Shown piece after piece: positions 17,770-25,284 of a stretch of DNA of 51,218 bases. Made by a program: the position numbers and the translations under genes. Source of the DNA: Acidobacteriota bacterium. GTDB taxonomy: Bacteria > Acidobacteriota > Terriglobia > Acidiferrales > UBA7541. Position 1 is the first letter of the stretch. Each line of letters begins with the position of its first letter. Under the pieces are notes generated by a model that saw only the letters and a list, made by a program, of their open reading frames with translations, was not told where the DNA came from and ran no database searches. The DNA is taken from NCBI GenBank assembly GCA_013287135.1, contig JABDEK010000021.1, positions 1 through 51,218 on the forward strand. Direction: 5' to 3'.

Positions 17770-17901
17770 GCCCTTCCTAGCTGTCCCCGGCGCTCCGTCG
17801 CGTGCGCTGTCAAGGCCGCGCAGTTTGCGTTCATCGGAGCGAAGTGAAGAGCCTTGACAGAAGAAGCAGGCGGCGAAGCGCAGTCTTTTGGTAGGAAGGG
17901 C
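17770..17901 (-). repeat. 132-bp nested hairpin element, copy 2 (candidate leader RNA)
   Basis: Second copy of the element at 2428-2560, same strand. Outer arms GCCCTTCCTA / TAGGAAGGGC pair perfectly, a middle arm CGCTCCGTCGC / GCGGCGAAGCG pairs with wobbles, and the inner perfect arm CTGTCAAGGC / GCCTTGACAG (17807-17816 with 17851-17860) encloses the shared loop. On the minus strand the outer arm is followed by CTTTGTTTTTT and the WGR-ligase ATG lies 68 nt further on, the same spacing as in copy 1. Confidence 0.7.
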
Positions 17902-17959
17902 CGGACCAAATGGGTTGCGTTTGCTTATTTACCTTGCGTCTGTTTTCCTAGGGAACGAG

Positions 17960-18967
17960 ATGGAAAAGGAAATCCGCGCAGTATTGGATTCACTACCTAG
18001 AAGGGAAGCGTCATTCATAGAGCCAATGGAGTGCCTCGCGGCATCGAAGCTGCCCGAGGGCTCTAACTTCGTGTGGGAGGTCAAACTCGATGGTTATCGA
18101 GCCCTGGCGGTCAAGTCCGGAACTGGTGTCACGCTGTTCTCGCGGCGGAGAAAATCGCTGAATAGACAATTTCCCTATATCGTGGAAGCACTCGCCGATC
18201 TGCCTGCAGGAACGGTCGTAGACGGAGAAGTAGTCGCGATGGATGAAAGCGGTCGGCCGGACTTCAATCTGTTGCAAAACTTCCGCGCAGAAGCGTCGCG
18301 GATTCGGTACTACATTTTCGATCTGTTGTGCTGGGCGGATCGCGATTTGACCCAGGTTCCGATGGTTGAGCGGCGGGCGCTGTTGAAGTCTGTTGTCGTC
18401 ATCCCCGACAAAAGAATCAGGATTTCGGATTATTTCGAGGCAGCGCCAAAGGACCTACTGTCTGCGGTGCGCGAGCAACGGCTTGAAGGAATCGTCGGAA
18501 AACGAAAGGACAGCGTGTACCAACCGGGCAAAAGAAGCGGTGCCTGGATCAAATATCGCGTGAATCGTGGGCAAGAGTTCGTGATCGGCGGCTATTTTCC
18601 GGGACCGCACGGCTTTGACTCCCTGATCGTCGGCTACTATGAGGGAGACAAATTGATGTATGTGGCAAGAACTCGTAACGGATTTGTGCCGGCTTCTCGC
18701 CGCCAAGTGTTTTCGAGACTGAAGCATCTCGTGATTCCAGACTGCCCATTCGTGAATTTGCCGGAGACACGGAAGTCACGATTCGGCGAAGAACTGAACG
18801 CGGAGAAAATGAAAAAAGCAGTTTGGTTAAGGCCGGAAGCCGTCGCTCAGATCGAATTCTTGGAATGGACGGAGGCGGATAGGTTGCGACATTCGAAATT
18901 TGGCGGATTGCGGGAGGACAAGAATCCTCGCGATGTCGTTAAGGAGCAACCAGGCGCAGAGGAGTAA
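17960..18967 (+). CDS. ATP-dependent DNA ligase, LigD ligase-domain type (stand-alone)
   Basis: 335 residues from the ATG at 17960. Motif I is EVKLDGYRALA with nucleophile Lys42; DGEVVAMD (motif III), YYIFDLL, LEGIVGKR (motif IV) and WIKYRVNR (motif V) follow, then an OB-fold (EFVIGGYFPGPHG). It lacks the polymerase and phosphoesterase domains of full LigD and no Ku gene is nearby, so classic NHEJ cannot be inferred. It is followed after 36 nt by a 5'-3' exonuclease gene on the same strand, a likely two-gene nick-processing unit. Divergent from the WGR ligase. Confidence 0.9.
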   Translation: MEKEIRAVLDSLPRREASFIEPMECLAASKLPEGSNFVWEVKLDGYRALAVKSGTGVTLFSRRRKSLNRQFPYIVEALADLPAGTVVDGEVVAMDESGRPDFNLLQNFRAEASRIRYYIFDLLCWADRDLTQVPMVERRALLKSVVVIPDKRIRISDYFEAAPKDLLSAVREQRLEGIVGKRKDSVYQPGKRSGAWIKYRVNRGQEFVIGGYFPGPHGFDSLIVGYYEGDKLMYVARTRNGFVPASRRQVFSRLKHLVIPDCPFVNLPETRKSRFGEELNAEKMKKAVWLRPEAVAQIEFLEWTEADRLRHSKFGGLREDKNPRDVVKEQPGAEE

Positions 18968-19003
18968 AACAGCGTCGGAGTGGCATTGCTAGCTGAGGGG
19001 TTC

Positions 19004-19888
19004 ATGGATATCTATCTCATTGACGGGACCTACGAACTATTTCGCTACTTCTACGCCGTACCGTCGTCCAAAGACTCCTCCGGCCAGGAGATTGGTGCAG
19101 TTCGTGGCGTGCTTGGATCGATTCTCACAATGATTGAGGGCGGAGCGACTCACATCGGAGTTGCGACCGACCATGTGATTGAGTCGTTTCGCAACGATCT
19201 TTATCGGGACTATAAGACTGGCGAAGGCGTAGATCCGGAACTGCTATCGCAATTTCCAATTCTTGAAGAGGCGCTGCAGTCGATGGGAGTGTTGGTGTGG
19301 CCGATGATCGAGTTCGAGGCCGATGATGCACTTGCTTCGGCCGCAGCGAAGACAGCAAAGGATAAGCGCGTCAGGCGAGTTATCATCTGCACGCCCGATA
19401 AGGACCTTAGCCAATGCGTCGTGGGGTCGCGAGTCGTACAACTTGACCGCCGGCGCGAGAGTGTCCGTGACGAGGCTGGCGTGATCGCAAAGTTCGGGAT
19501 AAAACCGTCGTCGATTCCGGACTATCTCGCTGTGGTAGGCGACACTGCAGATGGCTATCCGGGTATTGTGGGATGGGGGGCCAAAGCGGCAGCGGCGGTT
19601 TTCTCGCGATGTCCACATCTGGAAGACATTCCGAAAGACTGGCATCAGTGGGATCCGACGTTGCGGAGAGCACGTCCCCTTGCTGAGGCGCTTTTCGCTG
19701 GCTGGGACGATGCACTACTGTTTCGCACTCTCGCAACACTTCGAGTCGATGTCCCGGTGTTCAGGTCAATTGACGAGTTGCGGTGGAGAGGGCCTGCCAA
19801 GGATTTCAAGCGCACCTGTGAGCGCATCAAGGCGCCTGACTTGTTCCGGCGTGCCTCGGAGAAGGAGAACATTGTCAGAAAAAGGTAA
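19004..19888 (+). CDS. 5'-3' exonuclease (FEN / PolA N-terminal type)
   Basis: 294 residues; the ATG at 19004 is preferred for its GAGGGG ribosome site and for MDIYLIDGTYELFRYFY, the standard family start with the first catalytic Asp. Further metal ligands are in EFEADDALASAA and CTPDKDLSQCV, and the helix-hairpin-helix appears as PGIVGWGAKAAAAVF. This is a stand-alone flap/5' exonuclease without a polymerase domain. Placed after the LigD-type ligase it could trim flaps before sealing. Stops 36 nt from the convergent oxidoreductase gene. Confidence 0.88.
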   Translation: MDIYLIDGTYELFRYFYAVPSSKDSSGQEIGAVRGVLGSILTMIEGGATHIGVATDHVIESFRNDLYRDYKTGEGVDPELLSQFPILEEALQSMGVLVWPMIEFEADDALASAAAKTAKDKRVRRVIICTPDKDLSQCVVGSRVVQLDRRRESVRDEAGVIAKFGIKPSSIPDYLAVVGDTADGYPGIVGWGAKAAAAVFSRCPHLEDIPKDWHQWDPTLRRARPLAEALFAGWDDALLFRTLATLRVDVPVFRSIDELRWRGPAKDFKRTCERIKAPDLFRRASEKENIVRKR

Positions 19889-19924
19889 GCGTACAAGCAG
19901 AGCCGTCTGAACGGAGTGTCAAAG

Positions 19925-20893
19925 TTAGGCGGATGCAGCTTTGCGTGTTTCCTGAATTGACTTAGGCAATCCCCGAGCCGGATGAACGCGGATGATTGTC
20001 TTTCCCTTGATCCGCTCGGTCCGGTTGAAGGCGGCAACCGCATCGTCGAGGGCAGCCACTTCGCCGATGTTTGTCCGCAGCCGACCAACGCGGACCCGCT
20101 GGACGAGCTCACTCAATTGGGCGCGATCGGGTTCAACGACGAAGTCGATAGTCCGGCCGCCAGAGGGCCGCGCCTCAGTCGGGCCGGTGACGGTCACCAG
20201 CGTTCCTCCGGCGCGAATCACGCCTGCAGAGCGCTTCGCGATGTCGCCGCCGAGGACATCGAAAACCAGATCGACCTCGCCGATGTCTTCCAGGGCGTCG
20301 GTATCGAGGTCGACGAACTCCTGTGCGCCGAAGTCGAGAGCCGTCTGACGGGCGGCAGCGCGCCCGGTGCCGATGACGTACGCGCCGGCCTCACGTGCGA
20401 GCTGGCTCGCCATCGAACCGACTACGCCGGCCGCACCGTGCACGAGGACTCTCTGCCCCGCGTGAAGGCGGCCGTGCTCGAACAGCCCCTGCCATGCGGT
20501 CAGGCCTGGCATCACGAGGGCCGCGCCCACCGCGAAGTCAACGTCGCCCGGCAGCGGTGTGAGGCTGCGTGCCTCGACGGCCACATACTCCGCCAGCGTG
20601 CCGTCGCGATACCAGTCCGTGAGGCCGAACACCCGCTGTCCAATCGACAGCCCCGTCGTGCCATAGCCGAGAGCGGTCACCACTCCAGCCAATTCGTGTC
20701 CGGGGATTGAAGGCGTCCGGTCACGGCCGCCGCGATCGGTCCAGGTCGAGGGCCACGTCAGCTCATCCCCGGTGAATCCCGACGCATGAATCTGAACAAC
20801 GACGTCGTTTATAGCCGCCTGCGGCTCGGGCCGCTCCACCAGTTTCACCCCGGCCATTCCCGCAGCCTGATCCGTCACTACGATCGCCTTCAT
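19925..20893 (-). CDS. Zinc-free MDR family alcohol dehydrogenase / quinone oxidoreductase
   Basis: 322 residues. MDR fold with the N-terminal substrate domain (PSIPGHELAGVVTALG), nucleotide-binding Rossmann glycine motif HGAAGVVGSMASQLA, and C-terminal IKGKTIIRV. Zinc-ligand cysteines of classical ADHs are missing, so it belongs with NADPH:quinone reductase-like enzymes; substrate unknown. By eye its codon use is more GC-rich than its neighbours, consistent with separate acquisition. It has no evident link to the repair genes. Confidence 0.85.
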   Translation of the reverse strand: MKAIVVTDQAAGMAGVKLVERPEPQAAINDVVVQIHASGFTGDELTWPSTWTDRGGRDRTPSIPGHELAGVVTALGYGTTGLSIGQRVFGLTDWYRDGTLAEYVAVEARSLTPLPGDVDFAVGAALVMPGLTAWQGLFEHGRLHAGQRVLVHGAAGVVGSMASQLAREAGAYVIGTGRAAARQTALDFGAQEFVDLDTDALEDIGEVDLVFDVLGGDIAKRSAGVIRAGGTLVTVTGPTEARPSGGRTIDFVVEPDRAQLSELVQRVRVGRLRTNIGEVAALDDAVAAFNRTERIKGKTIIRVHPARGLPKSIQETRKAASA

Positions 20894-21015
20894 CGGTCAC
20901 CTCCCTGTGACAGGTTATCGGACAGAAACGGATCGATCAAAATCTTGCTCGCGCCCGCCTCGATGCGAAATGGGGAATGAGTGTCTTACAGGGATCACTT
21001 TTGAACATCCGGTGT

Positions 21016-21111
21016 TTAAGGTATCTGGTTTTGACGAATGCGCTTTTCAATGTCGCCCTGGGAAAGTTTTTTTTCCTCGCGCATTGCGCGGAGGCGGTCG
21101 CCGATAATCAT
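21016..21111 (-). pseudogene. Truncated XRE-family helix-turn-helix regulator
   Basis: 31 codons: MIIGDRLRAMREEKKLSQG, the standard opening of XRE/Cro regulators, followed by DIEKR, then the frame diverges and stops. The helix-turn-helix second helix and the rest are missing, so this is a 5' remnant. It may be debris from an earlier recombination within the island. Confidence 0.6.
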
Positions 21112-21231
21112 GCGTCATTATTGCACTGGCAAAATTGCCTCGCAACTAGCAGTCAGTAGCCGCTCAGGACGCGGAAGGGCAGAGAAGAGAAGGGGTCGAT
21201 CCGCAGGATGAAAATTTCTTCTTCTAGGCTG

Positions 21232-21245
21232 CTATATACATATAG
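21232..21245. promoter_or_regulatory. AT-rich palindrome upstream of excisionase-like gene
   Basis: CTATATACATATAG is a 6-bp-arm palindrome about 85 nt upstream of the excisionase-like ATG, in an otherwise GC-rich region, and is followed directly by TATGAT, a possible -10 box. It could be an operator or promoter for the recombination genes; this is a sequence-only guess. Confidence 0.35.
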
Positions 21246-21327
21246 TATGATGGGCAAGCCCTTCCCCCGCACGCTCACTGCGGAGCTGTGAGGTCCATGG
21301 GCAGGGGAATCAGAGCGGGAGGTACCC

Positions 21328-21648
21328 ATGTCTACTCGGCTGGCAAGATCCTTTGAGGAAGATTCCTCGGCTGGTTCATCGGAACAGCTCTCCAGAGAGG
21401 ACCTGAGCGACAAGAACGGAGGTCTCACGGATTGCCTCGACGGGAGACGGCGTGCGCTTGTTGTCACGGATATCGCAGAGCTGCTGAGTATCTCCGAGCG
21501 TCAGGTCTACAAGCTCGTAGCGAAGCACCGTATCCCGTGTTTCAAGATCGGAGGTTCGATCCGCTTCGATCCTGTGGCCATTTCCACATGGCTGCGTCAG
21601 AAAATGTCTCCCGCTTGCGCGGAACGTCTTGAACAGCGTCGGGCCTGA
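21328..21648 (+). CDS. Excisionase-like MerR/Xis-type DNA-binding protein
   Basis: 106 residues with a good ribosome site (GGGAGG). The last ~60 residues are the excisionase-type winged helix-turn-helix: LVVTDIAELLSISERQVYKL, then IPCFKIGGSIRFDPVAISTWL. The N-terminal ~45 residues are acidic and serine-rich. It converges on the integrase gene with a 24-nt gap, the usual partner arrangement for element excision. Confidence 0.85.
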   Translation: MSTRLARSFEEDSSAGSSEQLSREDLSDKNGGLTDCLDGRRRALVVTDIAELLSISERQVYKLVAKHRIPCFKIGGSIRFDPVAISTWLRQKMSPACAERLEQRRA

Positions 21649-21672
21649 ACATGAGTTATGGAAGACGATGCT

Positions 21673-22926
21673 CTAGGCAAACGCTGCGAGGCTACCTTTG
21701 TTGATCCGGGCTTGAACGTCACTATTCCGCAATCCCTTGAGGTAAACCATGGTGGAGGCGATATCACGGTGGCCCATCCATTGTTGGAGCGTGCGAATGT
21801 CGATTCCATCCTGGAGATGCCTTGTGGCATAGGTGTGACGGAATTTATGTAGAAACCAGCGCGTGCAGTAGGGCCCGTCGGCGCAACGATTGATTTTAAC
21901 GGTTCCGTTCTCGAGTTTGTGTTTCACCACGCAATGCCCACAATTCAGTTTGGCGCGATAAGCGACCGCCTTGAGTTTTTCCAGCATGGCGCCGTCAGGC
22001 CTTCCCGTCGTGCTTGGAAACAATGGGTGGTCGGGAGTTGCGTCCTTCGGACGAAATCCCCGAAGAAGCGCGATCAACTTCTGCGGGACGGGAACTTCGC
22101 GTTCCTCCCAATTCTTAGGATGAAATCTCCAATGCGGTTTTGCGGTGACACGCACGGCGAGGTGTTTGAAATCTACGTCGCGCCAAGTGACGAAACGTCC
22201 CTCCGCGTCGCGGAAGCCTGACATCAAATAGAACTTGAAACGCATTTCCTCGTCGGGCGTGCAAGACTTAAAAAGTCTTTCGAGCTCCGAATCCTCGTAG
22301 ATCGGCCGCACGGTTTCAACAAAACTCGGCCAGTCAGCGGTGTTCAGAAGCTTTTTCTTGCCGTGCTGTTTGAGAACCTGCGATATGACGACGAGCTTGT
22401 TGTAAACACTCTTTCCCTGTTGTCCTTGCTTCGTACAATCGGTAGCGAACGCGAGAAGGTCGTCTCGTTCGACCTCGTCAACGTGGGCCTTGGTGCAGAA
22501 TTTCTTGAAGGACTGGAGGATGGGGCGGTAGGTACGATAGGTCCGCAGTGAGCGGTGGTAGCGGACGTATTCTACGTACTCGTCGAGAGCAGAGGTTAGG
22601 GCAGTGCGCTCCGGCTTCGGTTCCGGTTTTGGGGCAGCGGGGATGATGCCGTTCCGCTCGGCCGTAAGCTGCGCCTCTTTCACGCGCGCCTTGTCAACGG
22701 CGTCTTGGGCGTTGGGTCCGACGGCTTCGCGGTGGCGTTCGCCACGGTCCCACCACTCGACGAAGTAACTGCCTTCTGGGTGTGTTTCGTCCTTGCCTTT
22801 GACGCGTACATGGTCTGGACGAATTCGGCCTCGACTATCGAAAAGGGCAGGACTCAGCATCCACCGGTGAGGCAGCTTGACCTGTTTGAGAAGTTTGACA
22901 GAGCCCAGTTTCGGCGAATTCGGCAT
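21673..22926 (-). CDS. int: Tyrosine site-specific recombinase (element integrase)
   Basis: 417 residues. SAM-like core-binding domain about 108-195, catalytic domain after it. Catalytic residues are visible: R239 (SGFRDAEG), H360-x2-R363 (HKFRHTYATRH), H386 (MGHRD) and Y395 (TMVYL). A Cys cluster (C329, C332, C348, C354) is inserted between the first Arg and the HxxR box, a probable zinc knuckle. The gene starts 85 nt from a half tRNA-Asp gene, the expected place for an integrase beside its attachment site. It marks the right end of the island. Confidence 0.95.
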   Translation of the reverse strand: MPNSPKLGSVKLLKQVKLPHRWMLSPALFDSRGRIRPDHVRVKGKDETHPEGSYFVEWWDRGERHREAVGPNAQDAVDKARVKEAQLTAERNGIIPAAPKPEPKPERTALTSALDEYVEYVRYHRSLRTYRTYRPILQSFKKFCTKAHVDEVERDDLLAFATDCTKQGQQGKSVYNKLVVISQVLKQHGKKKLLNTADWPSFVETVRPIYEDSELERLFKSCTPDEEMRFKFYLMSGFRDAEGRFVTWRDVDFKHLAVRVTAKPHWRFHPKNWEEREVPVPQKLIALLRGFRPKDATPDHPLFPSTTGRPDGAMLEKLKAVAYRAKLNCGHCVVKHKLENGTVKINRCADGPYCTRWFLHKFRHTYATRHLQDGIDIRTLQQWMGHRDIASTMVYLKGLRNSDVQARINKGSLAAFA

Positions 22927-23010
22927 AAAGGGCGGCTCCTGGATGAACCGCCTGTATAATCGCCTGTAAGGGTCAAAGATTCAAGGATTACAAGGGTTTT
23001 CGATGATCTT

Positions 23011-23050
23011 GGTGACAGGGCAGCGTTCTAACCAACTGAACTACGTCCCC
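23011..23050 (-). tRNA. 5' half of tRNA-Asp(GTC) at island junction (attachment-site remnant)
   Basis: Reading on the minus strand from 23050: acceptor GGGGACG, TA, D-arm GTTC-AGTTGGTTA-GAAC, anticodon stem CTGCC and loop CTGTCAC with anticodon GTC. Immediately after the loop the sequence no longer pairs and the rest of the tRNA is absent. The break just behind the anticodon loop next to an integrase gene is what integration into a tRNA gene leaves behind. Whether the intact gene is rebuilt at the other end (outside the window) cannot be seen. Confidence 0.8.
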
Positions 23051-24122
23051 AACCGTGCAATCAACAACTTAGCTTAAGAAATAAGGCCCTTGCAAGTTTC
23101 GCATACGGCGCACTGTTCGCTTGCGGTGCATACGGTAGCAGCTGTCCCTGCCAAAACCGCTCACAAACCGCCGATAAAAATCAGCGCGCTCATGCGAGAT
23201 TTCATACTAGCACAGGTGCCCGCAAGAGGCGAAGAAGCTTCGTAGAGGGGAGCCCGAGGAAGGAGAGCAGCCGATTCGTAAACTGCACCACGCCATCTGA
23301 TAGGTTAGAATTTGACAGCCTAGCTTCCCAGCACAGCCCGTCACTACCCATCATTTCCGATCTGACAACGCAAAAACAACTCGAGAAGTGTGGGGACGTT
23401 AACGTGTCTTGCGTCTTGCACGCGACCGTCGCTCCACAGAGAGTCTGCGGGGCGTTTCCATTGCGGTCTGGACATCTCTACTTCGGGAGGTCCTTCGCGT
23501 ATGTGGAGGGAACGACGAGGTTCGAGCCGCGAAAAACTCTGAGTACCGCAACATTTAGGCCAATCTGTTCTTTGGAAGCGGGGACCTAGAAAGGGTCCGT
23601 GCTTCCTCGAAATATGGTGAAGCCGAAAGTTTGGCATTTCTGTCAGTGCGGGCCTCGAGCGTCGGTTCACTCTGACATGACCCGGTGGCGCACCGGTTGC
23701 CTGATTCTGCCGAGGAGTAGAGGCGTGACCAAGCGGCAAGAAGTTTATGCCGCGCAATTGCATGACAAATCGAATCGCTGCAGTAGGTTTGACGCCCGCG
23801 TCAACGGCATGACTTCCTCGCTTTTGACAGGTGATTGGCGGGATTCGGGCAGTGCTAACAACTCGTTGAAACTAAAGGTCTTCCGAAGGAATTTGAAGAT
23901 TGAATGGGTGGGCCTTGGGGTGCAAAACTCCGCTCGGGTGGGACCTCAATACAAAGCATTAGTTGGGAACGTAGCGTGAGAATTTTGAACGTTCATGAAT
24001 TGTGCTTCACGAGCAAGGATGGCTTGCGAATCGCGGGCAAGCGCCGGGACAGTCGGGGGCTGGCACTGTGCGTGCTCCAACTGCTATAACCTCTGGACAA
24101 GCCAGCTTTGAAGGAGCCGCAA
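23051..24122. other. Long stretch without a supportable gene
   Basis: About 1.07 kb between the tRNA half and the efflux operon. Open frames here (for example 23599-23979 plus, 23344-23763 minus) have atypical composition and no recognisable motif. The last ~60 bases form the leader of emrA. No repeat or structured element found by eye. Confidence 0.5.
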
Positions 24123-25268
24123 ATGTTACAAGCGCTAATCGCGAAGCTAAAGTCGTATCTCGTCCCTACTCTTATCTTTCTGATGGCGGCAGGCATTCTG
24201 GTGGCCATCATCGGGAACTGGAACAGCTGGGCGAGCGACCGAGCCGTACAAGAAACGGATGATGCCTACGTGCGCGCCGACCTGACGCCGCTCAGCACAA
24301 AAGTCTCCGGCGTCGTGGTGAAGGTTCTCGTGGACGACTATCAGACTGTGAAAGCCGGCGACCTTCTGGTCCAATTACGGGACGACGACTTCCGTGCGCA
24401 AGTAGCACAGGCCGAAGCGGCGGTGGAGGCGGCGAAGGCGGCCATCGAGGACAATCGGCGCCAGAAGGATCTGCAAGACGCCAAGATCGACCGCGCAAAA
24501 ACGGGAATCGATCTTGCCAAAGCACAGATTTCTGCGGCGCAGGCAGCGATCGAGGCCACCAAGGCCGACGTCGATCGAACTGTCGCTGAACGTGCTCGCC
24601 AAGAAGCGCTGATCGCCACGCAATCGGCCACCCAGCAGCATCTCGAACAAGCTGTCGCCGACGAGCAGCGATTCCGAGCCCAGGTATCAGCGCGCCACGC
24701 CGATCTCGAACAAGCAAAAGCAAACCTGGCCAACAACCAAGCCGCGGTCACAGCCGAAACGCGAGCCCGCGCTGTGCTCGATTCGCGCGATGCCCAACTC
24801 CTCGCCGATCTGCATGGAAAACAGGCTGCCCTGGACGCCGCAAAGACTAATCTGGACTACACGCGCATCTATGCTCCGGAGAATGGAGTGGTCGGCGAAC
24901 GCAAAGTACGCCCGGGACAACTGGTCAGCCCAGGAACGCAAGTGTTGTCGCTCGTGCAGACCGACGTGTGGGTGCAAGCAAACTATCGTGAGACCCAGGT
25001 GCGGCACATGCGGCCTGGCGCTCCGGCAGAAATTTCAGTGGACGCCTTTCCTGGCGTGCATCTGAAAGGAAAGCTGGTGCAAGTTGCACCGGCCAGCGGT
25101 TCGCAATTCGCCTTACTGCCACCGGACAACGCCACCGGCAATTTCACAAAAATCGTGCAGCGCGTCCCGGTCAAGATTGTGTTCGATCCGGGACAGCCGA
25201 TGGCTCAACGTTTGCGGCCCGGCCTGTCTGTAGTTGCCAGGGTCCGCGCGACTGCGGTTGCGGATTGA
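24123..25268 (+). CDS. EmrA/HlyD-type membrane fusion protein of multidrug efflux pump
   Basis: 381 residues from the ATG at 24123, placed 6 nt after AAGGAG; an in-frame TTG at 24108 overlaps this ribosome site and is rejected. One membrane helix (about residues 12-30), then the biotinyl-lipoyl-like region ETDDAYVRADLTPLSTKVSG typical of EmrA, a long alanine/glutamine-rich coiled coil (about 85-225), and a beta-barrel end (RPGQLVSPGTQVLSLV). Periplasmic adaptor linking the MFS pump and the TolC-like channel encoded next. Confidence 0.92.
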   Translation: MLQALIAKLKSYLVPTLIFLMAAGILVAIIGNWNSWASDRAVQETDDAYVRADLTPLSTKVSGVVVKVLVDDYQTVKAGDLLVQLRDDDFRAQVAQAEAAVEAAKAAIEDNRRQKDLQDAKIDRAKTGIDLAKAQISAAQAAIEATKADVDRTVAERARQEALIATQSATQQHLEQAVADEQRFRAQVSARHADLEQAKANLANNQAAVTAETRARAVLDSRDAQLLADLHGKQAALDAAKTNLDYTRIYAPENGVVGERKVRPGQLVSPGTQVLSLVQTDVWVQANYRETQVRHMRPGAPAEISVDAFPGVHLKGKLVQVAPASGSQFALLPPDNATGNFTKIVQRVPVKIVFDPGQPMAQRLRPGLSVVARVRATAVAD

Positions 25269-25284
25269 TTCCGGAGCAAATCAC

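Larger units (their letters stand above)
20894..21327. other. Gap between oxidoreductase and excisionase genes
   Basis: No full gene. It holds a remnant of an XRE-type regulator gene (21016-21111, minus), an AT-rich palindrome (21232-21245), and the leader of the excisionase-like gene with GGGAGG five bases before its ATG. Confidence 0.6.

Noticed and set aside
17960..19888. Ku-LigD non-homologous end-joining system
   Set aside because: No Ku gene and no polymerase or phosphoesterase domain in the ligase; only the ligase domain and an exonuclease are present.
23599..23979. Plus-strand open frame between tRNA half and efflux operon
   Set aside because: No motif, no ribosome site and atypical amino-acid composition; likely chance.
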